Shown here piece by piece: positions 9,958 through 19,103 of a DNA stretch of 36,524 bases. The notes beneath the pieces are model-generated. The model searched no databases, had not been told where the DNA came from, and saw nothing but the letters and a program-made list of their open reading frames with translations. Both the position numbers and the translations under genes were made by a program. Position 1 is the first letter of the stretch, and every line of letters starts with the position of its first letter. The stretch is from positions 1 to 36,524 of the forward strand of contig JAEZCG010000224.1 of assembly GCA_023430065.1 (NCBI GenBank), read 5' to 3'. The stretch comes from Pseudomonadota bacterium. GTDB lineage: Bacteria; Pseudomonadota; Gammaproteobacteria; Burkholderiales; SHXO01.

Positions 9958-11529
9958 TTAGCTGATTGCCCATGCAATCAGATCAGCGATCTCGAATTTA
10001 CGGTCTTGGCTGCAACCGAACTTCTGCGCAGCCGGAGCCCAGCGGGGATCGATATTGAGGAAAGACGACTGGTCCGCGAGCATGAGTCCAGCGAATACTT
10101 CTGCCATCATGCAAGAGGCCATCGGACCAAGGCGCAGTCCGTGTTCGAACGCTTGAGCTTCTGCCAGTGTGTAATACCAGAGTGGAGCGTCCTTCTGAAG
10201 GTCTGCCTCAAGCGCCTTCAGGTCGACTGCTACTCCCCCGCGCTCGATGGTGGAGTTCCCGATGCCTAGGTGGTCGATCTCAAACGGGCGGCCTTGACCT
10301 AGAATCTGATCCTTAGTGAGTCCCATGGCAACCGCGATAGCTTGTCCCGACGGAAGGTCGAACGCGCGACCGCGCAGTAGATTACGTAGAGGCAAACTAG
10401 TTGGGCCGTCACGGGCGACCGACGCAGGGAGTTGTGCCAAAGGCTTGGCAATGAGAGTATCGATGGGGCGCGCACGCGTCATGTTGTGTGGTCCCCATGG
10501 TGAATTTGGGAAGTCGAAGAACAGTGACCAATCGATCCCCATGCCTGGTGGGCGTTGCTTTGACCCAGCTAGACTGCGACCCTCGTTGAAGAGATCGATC
10601 TCACCCCCTCTCGCGTTCAGATTGTAGCCATCTCTGACCATGCTATGTCCGAACCTGAACACTGCACCGGAGAACTCGATCGGAATGAAAGGATCGTGGA
10701 CCCACTTGAACAGACGTAGATCCTTGCGCCACTGGCCTCCCCGCGCTCCGTTCGCGAGAGGGAGGTCCTCAAATTGCAGCGGATGTCTGCTTAACTCGTT
10801 CAACGCTTCATGTGTCAGTTCTCCTCGACCCACATGTGGTGGCATCCTGGCGATCGACGGCAGACCGGTGAGCCTGGGCAGGAAGTCGGACAGGACGCAC
10901 CACTGATAGTGCCAACGTACTATCTGCTGCGCCGCCTTTAATAGGTCTCCCTGCCACGCATTGTCCAGTTTCAAAACTGCGACTACCTTGTTGTGAAACT
11001 TCATCATCGCAAGATGCAATTGACTGATGATGACATTCTCATCGTTGCGTGGGTCTGGTATAACTGCCACTGAGTCGTTGGAAAGTCTCGGAAGGTCCTC
11101 CTCGCCCGCGACGGGGGTGTTTATCGCGATTCGTAAGGTAGCCCTGTCCTTCTCGTAGAGATAGGGTTGTCCGATCGGGCCCTCCCCATACAGTGAATCT
11201 AGGTCGAACCGCGGAGTACGGAAGTTAACCAGCGCATTCGGGTCATTGTGGCGCGTCAGACTCGACACAGGATCGAAGGTCAAGTCATGGTCGACGAACT
11301 GGCCGAAATAGGTGTATCCCGCAGGAATCTGGTCAATGTGGTCGGATGGGCGCGCCGGCTCCCTCATGATCAGAGAAAGGTTCTCGAGAAACGCCTCGTC
11401 GTTGCTCGATGGATTTAGATGGCGGAACATCCGACCGAATCGTCCGACGCTCAGCCGAGACCGTGGCGGCACGATCCACCCACGCTGAAGTTTCCCGTGA
11501 CTAACCGGTTGTTCCAGGGCGCGCATCAT
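9958..11529 (-). CDS. Animal-type heme peroxidase
   Basis: A 523-residue member of the peroxidase-cyclooxygenase superfamily (myeloperoxidase-like fold), which oxidises substrates with hydrogen peroxide. The distal heme site FGQFVDHDLTFDP gives Gln77, Asp80, His81 and the calcium-type Asp82, in the same spacing as the mammalian enzymes. The proximal side is FRFGHSMVRDGY with His295. Between them, LHLAMMKFHNKV sits where the catalytic-Arg motif is expected but has Lys177 at the Arg position. No signal peptide is visible, so export, if any, would need another route. It is the last gene of the minus-strand cluster, 26 bases after the 123-residue protein. Two ATGs (11529, 11526) are possible starts. 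Confidence 0.87.
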   Translation of the reverse strand: MMRALEQPVSHGKLQRGWIVPPRSRLSVGRFGRMFRHLNPSSNDEAFLENLSLIMREPARPSDHIDQIPAGYTYFGQFVDHDLTFDPVSSLTRHNDPNALVNFRTPRFDLDSLYGEGPIGQPYLYEKDRATLRIAINTPVAGEEDLPRLSNDSVAVIPDPRNDENVIISQLHLAMMKFHNKVVAVLKLDNAWQGDLLKAAQQIVRWHYQWCVLSDFLPRLTGLPSIARMPPHVGRGELTHEALNELSRHPLQFEDLPLANGARGGQWRKDLRLFKWVHDPFIPIEFSGAVFRFGHSMVRDGYNLNARGGEIDLFNEGRSLAGSKQRPPGMGIDWSLFFDFPNSPWGPHNMTRARPIDTLIAKPLAQLPASVARDGPTSLPLRNLLRGRAFDLPSGQAIAVAMGLTKDQILGQGRPFEIDHLGIGNSTIERGGVAVDLKALEADLQKDAPLWYYTLAEAQAFEHGLRLGPMASCMMAEVFAGLMLADQSSFLNIDPRWAPAAQKFGCSQDRKFEIADLIAWAIS

Positions 11530-11555
11530 GCCGTTTCTCTACTCGAAGTGGATCG

Positions 11556-11927
11556 TCATGCCCAGAACCAGCGGCCGACGCGAACGTGTATGGCGGCGGT
11601 GTTTCCGGGAAGAAGCAATCGAACGCATTCCCCATATTGCGGTTCGATCTTGATGTCGGTCGGGTCCGGACTCGGGGGCACACGTATATTGGACGTCAGA
11701 TCCACCGGGATCATCTTCAGCTGTAGCCATTCTCCTGGCTTGACTGGGTTTTCGTACTTTCCGCCCCATAGGATGCCGTCGAATGCGTCATTGTTGTTCG
11801 GTGCGCTTTGGTCAGGTTGCTTGATGACTAGAACCAAGAGTGGATCTATCCCGTTGCGAACGATCACGTCCCGTACGTCATCGGGCAGGTGCGCAACTTC
11901 TTTCAACTGACGATGCGTGAATCCCAT
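11556..11927 (-). CDS. Hypothetical protein (123 aa) between the barrel and peroxidase genes
   Basis: I do not recognise the family. An AGGAGG ribosome site lies 7 bases before the ATG at 11927. The protein has no signal peptide or membrane segment. It begins with a predicted helix (HRQLKEVAHLPDDVRDVIV), followed by beta-type stretches (PLLVLVIKQP, EWLQLKMIPVDL, CVRLLLPGNTAAIHVRVGRWFWA), so a small beta-rich fold is plausible. It lies 12 bases behind the barrel fusion gene and 26 bases before the peroxidase gene, so the three are surely cotranscribed. Its position suggests a partner, chaperone or inhibitor of the peroxidase (inference). Confidence 0.75.
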   Translation of the reverse strand: MGFTHRQLKEVAHLPDDVRDVIVRNGIDPLLVLVIKQPDQSAPNNNDAFDGILWGGKYENPVKPGEWLQLKMIPVDLTSNIRVPPSPDPTDIKIEPQYGECVRLLLPGNTAAIHVRVGRWFWA

Positions 11928-11939
11928 TGCATTTCCTCC

Positions 11940-14900
11940 TCAGAAAGATAAAGCGGCTCGGAGCCAGATTTCCCGTGACGGAATGTAGGGAGACGGCCTT
12001 GTTTCAGTGGAGCGAAAATTTTCATCCTGGTAGAAGAACTTCTCGTTGAAAATATTGCGCGCTTCGATCGTCAGGGACCCCAGGCGCTTTGGGAATCGGT
12101 ACCCGATTAGTCCGTCGACCACGATGAAGCTGTCTTGACCACTGGGAACCGTTACGCCCTCTAGCCGCCTCACGAGCTGGTCGACGTAGTTCACCTGCGC
12201 GAACGCGTAGAAACCCGCGGGAAGGAAGACGCGTGCACCTAACTTCACGGTGGAGGTACGAACACGGGTCGGTGATGGAACGAAGAATCCTGGTTCCCAT
12301 TTGAACGTTTCGTAACTGGCCCCGGCCAACAAGGACAGTTGCGGAGACAGCAAATAGCTTCCATCTAGATGAACTGACTCCTCGTAGAGTCGTTGCGTGG
12401 GTATCAGTTCGAGACCGCCGCCGAAGAGACCTGTGCGGATGTCCACGCGGCGCTGCTGCCACTCCGAAGTAATAAGAAGTCGGCTTGACCAGTTGTAGTC
12501 AAGCGCTGCGCCCATTGTGCGTATCTCGCTGCCGTTGACGTCGTCGTACAGCTGATTGAATCCCACTATCTGAGTGGGTTCAATGGTCTGATCGACGACG
12601 AGTTGTCGCTTCAGGGATTCGAAGTAGGCGAGCCGGATGGACAGCCCGTGTGCAACGCTCACCCTTACCCCGAGCTTCGGATGCACTCCATCAATCTTGA
12701 CCGGGCGGTCTTCGTACTGGTCATAGCTAGCGCCGAGCGTCAGGTCGATCCACTTCCAGGGAAGCAGGTTCACGTAAAAGTAAGAGTTGACCTGGCGAAC
12801 TGGAACGGCTCTGACAGCAATGCAGGGAAAGTCTGGGTCGAGACAGGGGATGGTCAACAGCGGTGTCCAGTCGAATCCGACTTGAAAGAAAGTGTCCGTG
12901 GACGAGTAGCCCACTCCTGCGACGATGTTATAGCTTGGTTTTAGATACTGATATTGCGCTTCGTAGAGTTCTCCCTCATCGTCTGCGACGATATCCGCGC
13001 TCACCACACCGGGATCAAGCTGGGATTCGTGTAGTTCGAGATCGCTGGATATTGCTGACAGAATGAAAGTGCTATCTGGGGTTGGATGCGTCGATACGCC
13101 GAGGCGCATGGTCTTCTGATCGATCCGCTGACGATAGTCGGGGCTGAAATAGTTCGGATCGAAGGAGAGCTCCAGATCACCTTGAATCGTGCGTCGATCC
13201 CGATACTCAGCCTGAAGGGAGATCCATGGCGTAGGCGATACCTGGACAAAGACGCTGTAGAGATCATGATCGGCATCATTGTTAGGCCGGAAGCCTTCAG
13301 TCGAGAACGAATAGCCGCCTGCGCTGAGCATCACCTTCTCTCCGAGTACCGACACGACTCCCTCTCCGAGCCAGGAGTCATCGTTGCCAAGGCCGCCGAG
13401 CAGTTGTAGCCGAGGGCCAGTGTCTTCGAACAGGAGGTCGTAGTTCCACGCGTCTACTGCATCTGACAGACGTTGCGGAACAGAGAGATCGGTTGCCGAA
13501 AGGCGTGGAGAAGTCGGCGCAGAATTCAAAGGTTGGAGGAGTTGATACTGAAGGACTTCGCTTGCGCGTGCTACTTCATGCCGCTCACGTCGCCCAAACA
13601 CCTCAGACATAAAGCGGTGGGCGCCAGAACTCATGGGATTCGAGTGTAGAGAATCGGCCGCAACGGAAAGCGCGTGTTGCTGGAGTCCTAGCAAGTTATA
13701 CGCATAGGCGGCATTCACGACACGAGAAGCCCTGTCCTGATCCAGGGCCAACTTTGACCGATACACCGCCCGATTGTCATTCAGCTCAATGGACTTCTCC
13801 AGATCCTCCAACGCCTCCACGGGCCGATTCTGCGTCTGCTTCAGGATCGCGTCGTAGAACCACGGCGTCGGATCGTTCGGATCGAGCGCCTTGGCCAAGC
13901 CAAACTGAGTGGCCGCCAGTCGATCCCGCTCTGTCGTGTTCTCCTCGTAATACGCCTTGCCGACGTAGCTGCGGACAAGCGCGTTCGTCGGATCGAGCGC
14001 CACCGCAATCTCGATCTGCTCGCGTCCCTCCTGCAGCCGTCCCTCGCGGATGGTGGTCAATCCGAGTCCCAAACGCGCGAGCGGCTCGGTGGAGTCGAGT
14101 TCGATCGCGCGCAGAAAGTCTTCCGCTGCCCTCTTGGTATCGATCTGGGCGAGGTGGACGAACCCGAGTATCAGGTGCGCGCGGCTCTCGTTCGGATTCA
14201 GCCGAACCGCCTCCACCGCCTCGCGCTCGGCCGAGCGAACGCGCCCCAGCGAAAGCTGCAACTCCGCTGTGCGAGCGCGCAGCAATGAGCTGTCCGGTGC
14301 GAGTTCGGCTGCGCGCTTGGCGGCATCGAACGATTCATCGAGCTTGAAGTTCGCCTGCTGGGCATAGGACAACGCCGCGTACGGTCGGAAGGCGTTGGGC
14401 GCAGCAGTCACCGCGCGCTGTGCGAAGTCGAGCGCGGCTTCCTTGTCGTTCTGCACGACCGCGATGATCGCCTCGAGCGCGAGTACGTCCCCATTGTTCG
14501 GCTCGAGTGCGAGGAGGTCGGCCAATTCTGGCCGCGCCTCCCGCGCCCGTCCCACCCGCAGCAGGTACTCGGCGCGGCGGATCACGCAGCCGCTGCGTAA
14601 CGCAGCGGATAGCTGCCCGCAGTCCCGTGCCAAGGCCTCGGCAGTCAGCAGGCTCACGTCGGTCAGCGGCAGGTAGTACAGCGCCCACTGTACGGCGTCG
14701 GCGGGCTTGACCAGCGCCTTGATCGCGGTGGGGGTCTCGCCGATCCCTACCGACGTGCTCTGCCCAGCCTCCACGAGCACGCGCTCACCTGAGGCGGTGA
14801 CGCTCTCCGCTGCGACGCGGCCTTCGAACACGGCCAGCTCGCCGCGATCGCAGGTCATCGCCACCTGGAACTCGGTGCCTTCCACGACGGCGTTGTAGAA

Positions 14901-15362
14901 GGGCGTGCGCACGCGCAGCTTGCGCGGGAAGCGGGTGATGAAGTAGCCGATGCCGCAGAAGTTGGATTGCGCCGCCAGGGCGTGCGTGAGATCGTCCTGA
15001 TGGAAGCGCAGAATCGTCTCGGAGTCGGTCTGCTCGACAACCTCGAGCGTCGTGTTCTGGTCCAGCCGCACGATCGTCTCGGGGCTGATGTACATCGCCG
15101 CACGGCTCAGCAGACCGGCACGCAGTCGATCTCCCCGGCATAGAGGTGTGTCGAGGCGGGTGAGCCGCTCCCAGAGGCCCGAACCGAGACGCAGCAGCTC
15201 GACAGAGCCCTGCAGCGAGACGACGCGCCCGAGCGCGGGAGAGCAGGGCGCGGGAGACTGCGCCTGTGCCAGCCCGACGATGCCGAGCAGCATCAGCGCG
15301 TAGAGGTATCGAGCACTCGTGCGCAGCCGGCGCGCACCTGCCGCCTCCGTCTCCCAACGCAT
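11940..15362 (-). CDS. FecR-TPR-outer-membrane beta-barrel fusion protein
   Basis: A 1140-residue exported protein with three parts. A signal peptide (about 1-34, ending AQA) leads into a FecR-type domain (about 45-225) with the signature VRTPFYNAVVEGTEFQV near 151-167. Then come about nine to ten TPR-like helix pairs (about 265-610, such as EAALDFAQRAVTAAPNAF and RAAEDFLRAIELDSTEPLARLGLGL). The last 500 residues (about 635-1140) are alternating amphipathic strands ending RNIFNEKFFYQ and WLRAALSF, the pattern of a TonB-receptor-like barrel with a terminal Phe for Bam recognition. No plug domain or TonB box is seen. An AGGGAGGG ribosome site precedes the ATG at 15362. It probably sits in the outer membrane with FecR and TPR parts in the periplasm. 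It follows the cyclase gene by 204 bases and heads the barrel-small protein-peroxidase group. Confidence 0.85.
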   Translation of the reverse strand: MRWETEAAGARRLRTSARYLYALMLLGIVGLAQAQSPAPCSPALGRVVSLQGSVELLRLGSGLWERLTRLDTPLCRGDRLRAGLLSRAAMYISPETIVRLDQNTTLEVVEQTDSETILRFHQDDLTHALAAQSNFCGIGYFITRFPRKLRVRTPFYNAVVEGTEFQVAMTCDRGELAVFEGRVAAESVTASGERVLVEAGQSTSVGIGETPTAIKALVKPADAVQWALYYLPLTDVSLLTAEALARDCGQLSAALRSGCVIRRAEYLLRVGRAREARPELADLLALEPNNGDVLALEAIIAVVQNDKEAALDFAQRAVTAAPNAFRPYAALSYAQQANFKLDESFDAAKRAAELAPDSSLLRARTAELQLSLGRVRSAEREAVEAVRLNPNESRAHLILGFVHLAQIDTKRAAEDFLRAIELDSTEPLARLGLGLTTIREGRLQEGREQIEIAVALDPTNALVRSYVGKAYYEENTTERDRLAATQFGLAKALDPNDPTPWFYDAILKQTQNRPVEALEDLEKSIELNDNRAVYRSKLALDQDRASRVVNAAYAYNLLGLQQHALSVAADSLHSNPMSSGAHRFMSEVFGRRERHEVARASEVLQYQLLQPLNSAPTSPRLSATDLSVPQRLSDAVDAWNYDLLFEDTGPRLQLLGGLGNDDSWLGEGVVSVLGEKVMLSAGGYSFSTEGFRPNNDADHDLYSVFVQVSPTPWISLQAEYRDRRTIQGDLELSFDPNYFSPDYRQRIDQKTMRLGVSTHPTPDSTFILSAISSDLELHESQLDPGVVSADIVADDEGELYEAQYQYLKPSYNIVAGVGYSSTDTFFQVGFDWTPLLTIPCLDPDFPCIAVRAVPVRQVNSYFYVNLLPWKWIDLTLGASYDQYEDRPVKIDGVHPKLGVRVSVAHGLSIRLAYFESLKRQLVVDQTIEPTQIVGFNQLYDDVNGSEIRTMGAALDYNWSSRLLITSEWQQRRVDIRTGLFGGGLELIPTQRLYEESVHLDGSYLLSPQLSLLAGASYETFKWEPGFFVPSPTRVRTSTVKLGARVFLPAGFYAFAQVNYVDQLVRRLEGVTVPSGQDSFIVVDGLIGYRFPKRLGSLTIEARNIFNEKFFYQDENFRSTETRPSPYIPSREIWLRAALSF

Positions 15363-15566
15363 GCCAACGTCCCTCCCTAGGGTCGCGCTTGGCTGCTGTG
15401 CAGCAACCCGGCAGCTGTCGTCGCCAGGAACCGGATGAGACTAGGACGATGGGAAGACCTGCGCAAGATGACGAAAGCACTATGTCGTGTCGATATGCTT
15501 GACAAGTGCCCAGTGGACGTGCTCTTCTGAAACGCTGGCCGCAAGTCCGATGGACGGCCAATCAGT

Positions 15567-17927
15567 TCAATCGTCCAACATCACGACTCCATTGACGAAG
15601 CTCACCGTCTGCCGGCACAACGCGGCAAAGAAACGTGACGGTCCATCCTCGCCGAAATCACGCACGAGGGCCTCGAAGCGCGAACACGCCTCGTCCAGGT
15701 TACCTGACTGAAAATGCAGCAGGGCGTCAGCGAACGCTCTGCACAACGCGCTTTCCGACGGGGTCGCTCGACTGCGCTCTGCCACCAACTCGAACACGCG
15801 TGTGGCGCTGGCCTTGCCGCGCAGCATGAACCAGCCCAGGTCCCGTACGAGCAGTTGATCGAGCCCCTCGACCGCGGCTTCCGATGCCAGGAGCTGCGTC
15901 CCTAGCTTCTTGTTAAGGCTTTGCAGTCGGTTGGCAGTGTTCGGGACCGAACCGACGGGGCGATACTCCCAGTGCGTCCCGGCACCAAGTGTGGTGAGGG
16001 AGATCGGCCCGAAGTCCACGCCGATGCGCGTGGGCATCCGGGCGGTCGCATCCCGATTGAAGCGCTCGCTCGCGGCGCGTATCTCGAGCGCGGCCTGGCA
16101 CGCTTGCCCACGCACCTTCGCGCTTGGCTGCGCTTCCGCCCAGACCGCCAGCATCGAGTCTCCGACCACGTCGGCCACCCAGCCCTGGTTGCTCGCCACG
16201 GGCGGAAACAGGGTCTGAAAATAGCGGTTGAGAAAGCGGCCAAGCTGTTCCGGATTCATGCTGTCCGCGAGCGCAGTGTAGCGTTCGCCGTCGGTCGCGA
16301 CGCATGCCCCGTGCACCGACTCGCGCACCCACGCAAGGCGCTCGGCGTTGTTCACCAGCCGTGCTACCACGCCGCGCGGCACGAACATGCCGAGCACTTT
16401 GTACAGGCTGCGGTACTGGTGCTTGAGTTCGACGTACTGGCTGAGAAAGGCGCTTAGGAGTGCGAGCGGCACACCGGTGAGTACCACGGCCGACACCGGC
16501 AGCCAACGCTGGCGAAACTCGAACAGCAGGAGGGCCAGTGCCAGGTAGAGCGCGACGAACGCCACTGTCACGAGCAGCGCACGGCCTCCCGTGTAGAGAA
16601 AGCAGCTCCACGCGATGAGCGCCGCCATGATGGCAACGAGCAAGAAGCGCTGCCACCTGGGCAAGGGCTGAATCGTCTCCTGCGCGGCGAGGTTGTAGTA
16701 GGCGGTCGCGGCCAGTTCGACGCCGCTCACTTGAATGCCGCCCCGGTCGGGCCACACGGTCGCGAAGTGCTCGTACTGCTCGGCCTGTTCATATTCCGCC
16801 AGGCCGATGAACACCACCTTGCCCCGCAGATCGGGAAGATCGCGACCCCCCACCAGGCGCTCGTAGCGGATCGCCTGCAACGTACCGGGGGGGCCGTGCA
16901 GATTGAAGTACCGGGACGGCGGCCCGGCATACGCGTGAACCAACGCTCGCAATCCGGCGTGCTGCTCCGCCGTGAGGTGCGCGAGGGTCGGGTGATCGAG
17001 GGCCGCGAGCACGCGTGCGGCGAGGGTGGGATCGCCGCGAAACGCGGTGCGTAGCAACAAGGCCGGCGCCTGCAGGTTGCGCCTCTGCAGGAGCTCATCG
17101 CTGGTGAGAGGAAGCAGGGAGGCGATGTCCGGCGCTTCGTTGACCAAGATGTCGCGCAGGGCGGGAAACAGGGACGCGGTGTGTAACTGCAGCGCGAGAA
17201 CTGGCATGCCTACGCCGTCCCATGAAGCCGCTTCGGGCCACGAGAAGCGATGAAAGAGGGCGGTCTTCGATCTTGGCAGCAGGAACGGCCCATAGCCAAC
17301 TGCGGCCTCCGCGATCGCCACGCTCATCGGCGCCGGTTGATCGTGCTCGCCTTCGAGCCGCTGCGTGAGCAGCACATTGCCGGCACGTCGGATGGCATCC
17401 GCGAGCAGGCGATCGCCGTCATCCACCTGACGTGCGCCCAAGCCGGGTTGCGCGGGAATGGGTCGGAACAGCACGTCCAGCACGATGGCCGAGGCTCCCG
17501 CGCGATGCAGTGCCTCGATCACCATTCCGGTGAGACACCTCGGCCAGCGCTGCAGGAGATGGCCGGGTGGCAGTGGCTCGTGTGTCGCCGGCACATCGGT
17601 ATCCACGCGCACGTCGCGGCACTGTGCACGCGCATCGCCATCCCGCGGTACCGCGATGGCCAGCGCTGCGCGGCGGTCGATGGGTACGATCGCCACATGC
17701 TCCGGCGCCGGCAACGGTCCACGGGCACGGAACAGAAACAGCAGATCAGCCGCTTCCTGTAGCGGAAACAGCGCCGGTATCGATGCGATCGCGCCCGCGA
17801 GGACACCCACGCCGACGCTGATCGCGACGGCGCGCATCCGCGCACTCCAGTACGATCGCGTCCACACCGATCTCTCCGCAACCTCCGGCTGCGGTTCCCC
17901 CGTCACCGCCAGCCGCCCCGCGGCCAC
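15567..17927 (-). CDS. CHASE2-domain class III adenylate/guanylate cyclase
   Basis: A 786-residue membrane signalling enzyme. One membrane helix (about 33-55) precedes an extracytoplasmic CHASE2 sensor (about 60-425, with GRDLPDLRGKVVFIGLAEYEQ). Three helices follow (about 427-445, 449-469, 477-497), then a class III cyclase domain (about 535-720). The two metal Asp residues are present (Asp546, Asp590 in VVGDSM), as are the transition-state pair Asn663 and Arg667 (NTANR). The substrate-recognising Lys position is Asp586 and the paired Asp position is Ser660, both unusual, so ATP versus GTP choice, or activity itself, is uncertain. A TPR-like tail follows. The GTG start at 17925-17927 abuts the TGA of the upstream regulator, implying translational coupling and a functional link with a cyclic-nucleotide-binding regulator. 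Confidence 0.9.
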   Translation of the reverse strand: MAAGRLAVTGEPQPEVAERSVWTRSYWSARMRAVAISVGVGVLAGAIASIPALFPLQEAADLLFLFRARGPLPAPEHVAIVPIDRRAALAIAVPRDGDARAQCRDVRVDTDVPATHEPLPPGHLLQRWPRCLTGMVIEALHRAGASAIVLDVLFRPIPAQPGLGARQVDDGDRLLADAIRRAGNVLLTQRLEGEHDQPAPMSVAIAEAAVGYGPFLLPRSKTALFHRFSWPEAASWDGVGMPVLALQLHTASLFPALRDILVNEAPDIASLLPLTSDELLQRRNLQAPALLLRTAFRGDPTLAARVLAALDHPTLAHLTAEQHAGLRALVHAYAGPPSRYFNLHGPPGTLQAIRYERLVGGRDLPDLRGKVVFIGLAEYEQAEQYEHFATVWPDRGGIQVSGVELAATAYYNLAAQETIQPLPRWQRFLLVAIMAALIAWSCFLYTGGRALLVTVAFVALYLALALLLFEFRQRWLPVSAVVLTGVPLALLSAFLSQYVELKHQYRSLYKVLGMFVPRGVVARLVNNAERLAWVRESVHGACVATDGERYTALADSMNPEQLGRFLNRYFQTLFPPVASNQGWVADVVGDSMLAVWAEAQPSAKVRGQACQAALEIRAASERFNRDATARMPTRIGVDFGPISLTTLGAGTHWEYRPVGSVPNTANRLQSLNKKLGTQLLASEAAVEGLDQLLVRDLGWFMLRGKASATRVFELVAERSRATPSESALCRAFADALLHFQSGNLDEACSRFEALVRDFGEDGPSRFFAALCRQTVSFVNGVVMLDD

Positions 17928-18935
17928 TCAGGTTCCCCTGTCCCGATCCGCCAGCAGACGCTGCGCGAGCAGGGTGATCAGATGCAGGGCGAATCGCGGA
18001 TTGAGATAGTAGATGCTCCGGGTCTGCTCGGAGGTCAGGCAGAACAAGTCCACGTTCGTCAAGCAGCGGGCGGTGCAGGTGCGTGCGCGATTCGGCGCGA
18101 AGACGGCGATCTCGCCGAAGATGTCGCCTTCGCCCATCTCCACGCCGATCTCCTCGAGCAGGACCCGTCCGCGCTGCAGGTAGTACAACTCGGTGCCGGG
18201 GTCGCCGAGATGGAAGATCACCTCTCCCCGCGCCATCCGCCGATGGGTCACGTGGGGCAGCAGCCAGTCGAGGACGTCCTTGCCGTCTTCCCCGTGCCGG
18301 ATCTGCTCGGCGCGTACGCGCTGCAGCGTATGCGCGAGCGCGATCGCCTCGCCACGACGGTCGACATTGAGACGACGGTAGATTTCCGCCATGTGCAGCT
18401 TCACCGTGCCCACCGAGATGCCGAGGCGGGCCGCGATCTGCTTGTTCGTCAGCCCCTCGGCCGCGTGCGACAGCACTTCGATCTGCTTGGGAGTGAGGCG
18501 CACGTCGACCAACGGATCGCCCTTCGCATCCCCGGACTGGCCGGCCGCTCGGCTGGGAACGAAGTTCGGGCGGTGGCCGATGCCCTCTGCCGCGAGCCGC
18601 AGGACGGAGACGGCTTGATCCATGCTGTAGGCGTGGGGCAAATAGCTCAGCGCACCCGCCCGCAAGGCTGCCTCGACGCCGGCGTCGTCGTGCGCCGCGC
18701 CGCATGCGACCAGCGGGACAGCCTCGAACTGGCGCGCGACGTGGCGAAGGACGTCGGTTGCGGCGTCGTCCGGGAGATCCAGCAGGACGAGATCGGGACA
18801 CGTACCGAGCGCCGTTGCCGCTGCATCCAGGCCAAGGGAACGGGTGCGCCATCCGTCGCCCAGGCGAGCGGCACAGGCTTCGAGCGCTTGCGTGCGGGCA
18901 CCTGGGCAGGCGAGCACGAGCACGGTTTGCATCAT
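17928..18935 (-). CDS. Regulator: receiver-like, LuxR HTH and cyclic-nucleotide-binding domains (copy 2)
   Basis: A 335-residue transcription regulator. A receiver-like domain (about 3-118) keeps the central Asp (Asp53 in LVLLDL) but lacks the acidic pair at its start (LACPGA) and the conserved Lys, so phosphorylation is doubtful. A LuxR-type helix-turn-helix follows (about 147-205, LTPKQIEVLSHAAEGLTNKQIA and GTVKLHMAEIYRRL). The C-terminus is a cyclic-nucleotide-binding domain (about 225-330) with a phosphate-cassette-like stretch FGEIAVFAPNRARTCTA including Arg285. The start at 18935 is chosen because it begins the receiver fold and has GGAG 9 bases upstream; an ATG at 18989 is possible. 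The stop codon touches the cyclase start. It is probably controlled by the nucleotide made by that cyclase (inference). Confidence 0.85.
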   Translation of the reverse strand: MMQTVLVLACPGARTQALEACAARLGDGWRTRSLGLDAAATALGTCPDLVLLDLPDDAATDVLRHVARQFEAVPLVACGAAHDDAGVEAALRAGALSYLPHAYSMDQAVSVLRLAAEGIGHRPNFVPSRAAGQSGDAKGDPLVDVRLTPKQIEVLSHAAEGLTNKQIAARLGISVGTVKLHMAEIYRRLNVDRRGEAIALAHTLQRVRAEQIRHGEDGKDVLDWLLPHVTHRRMARGEVIFHLGDPGTELYYLQRGRVLLEEIGVEMGEGDIFGEIAVFAPNRARTCTARCLTNVDLFCLTSEQTRSIYYLNPRFALHLITLLAQRLLADRDRGT

Positions 18936-19103
18936 CGGACGAGGCTCCGAGGCGGCAGGCCGCCGGCGGATGGTCGCAGGCAGCCCCATCAAGCATAGCC
19001 CGACGCGCCCGGTTCAGCCCGAAGTCATGCCGGTTTCCTGTTCATCGGCACGCCTGCGCGCGGGACCGGCCCAACCGCGCAATGCCGTGGCGACCGCCAG
19101 TCC

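Noticed and set aside
15479..15505. TTGTCA ... CATAGT as a promoter for the FecR-TPR-barrel gene (minus strand)
   Set aside because: The spacer is only 15 bases and the -10 matches 4 of 6. It is too weak to call, although a promoter in this 204-base gap is likely.
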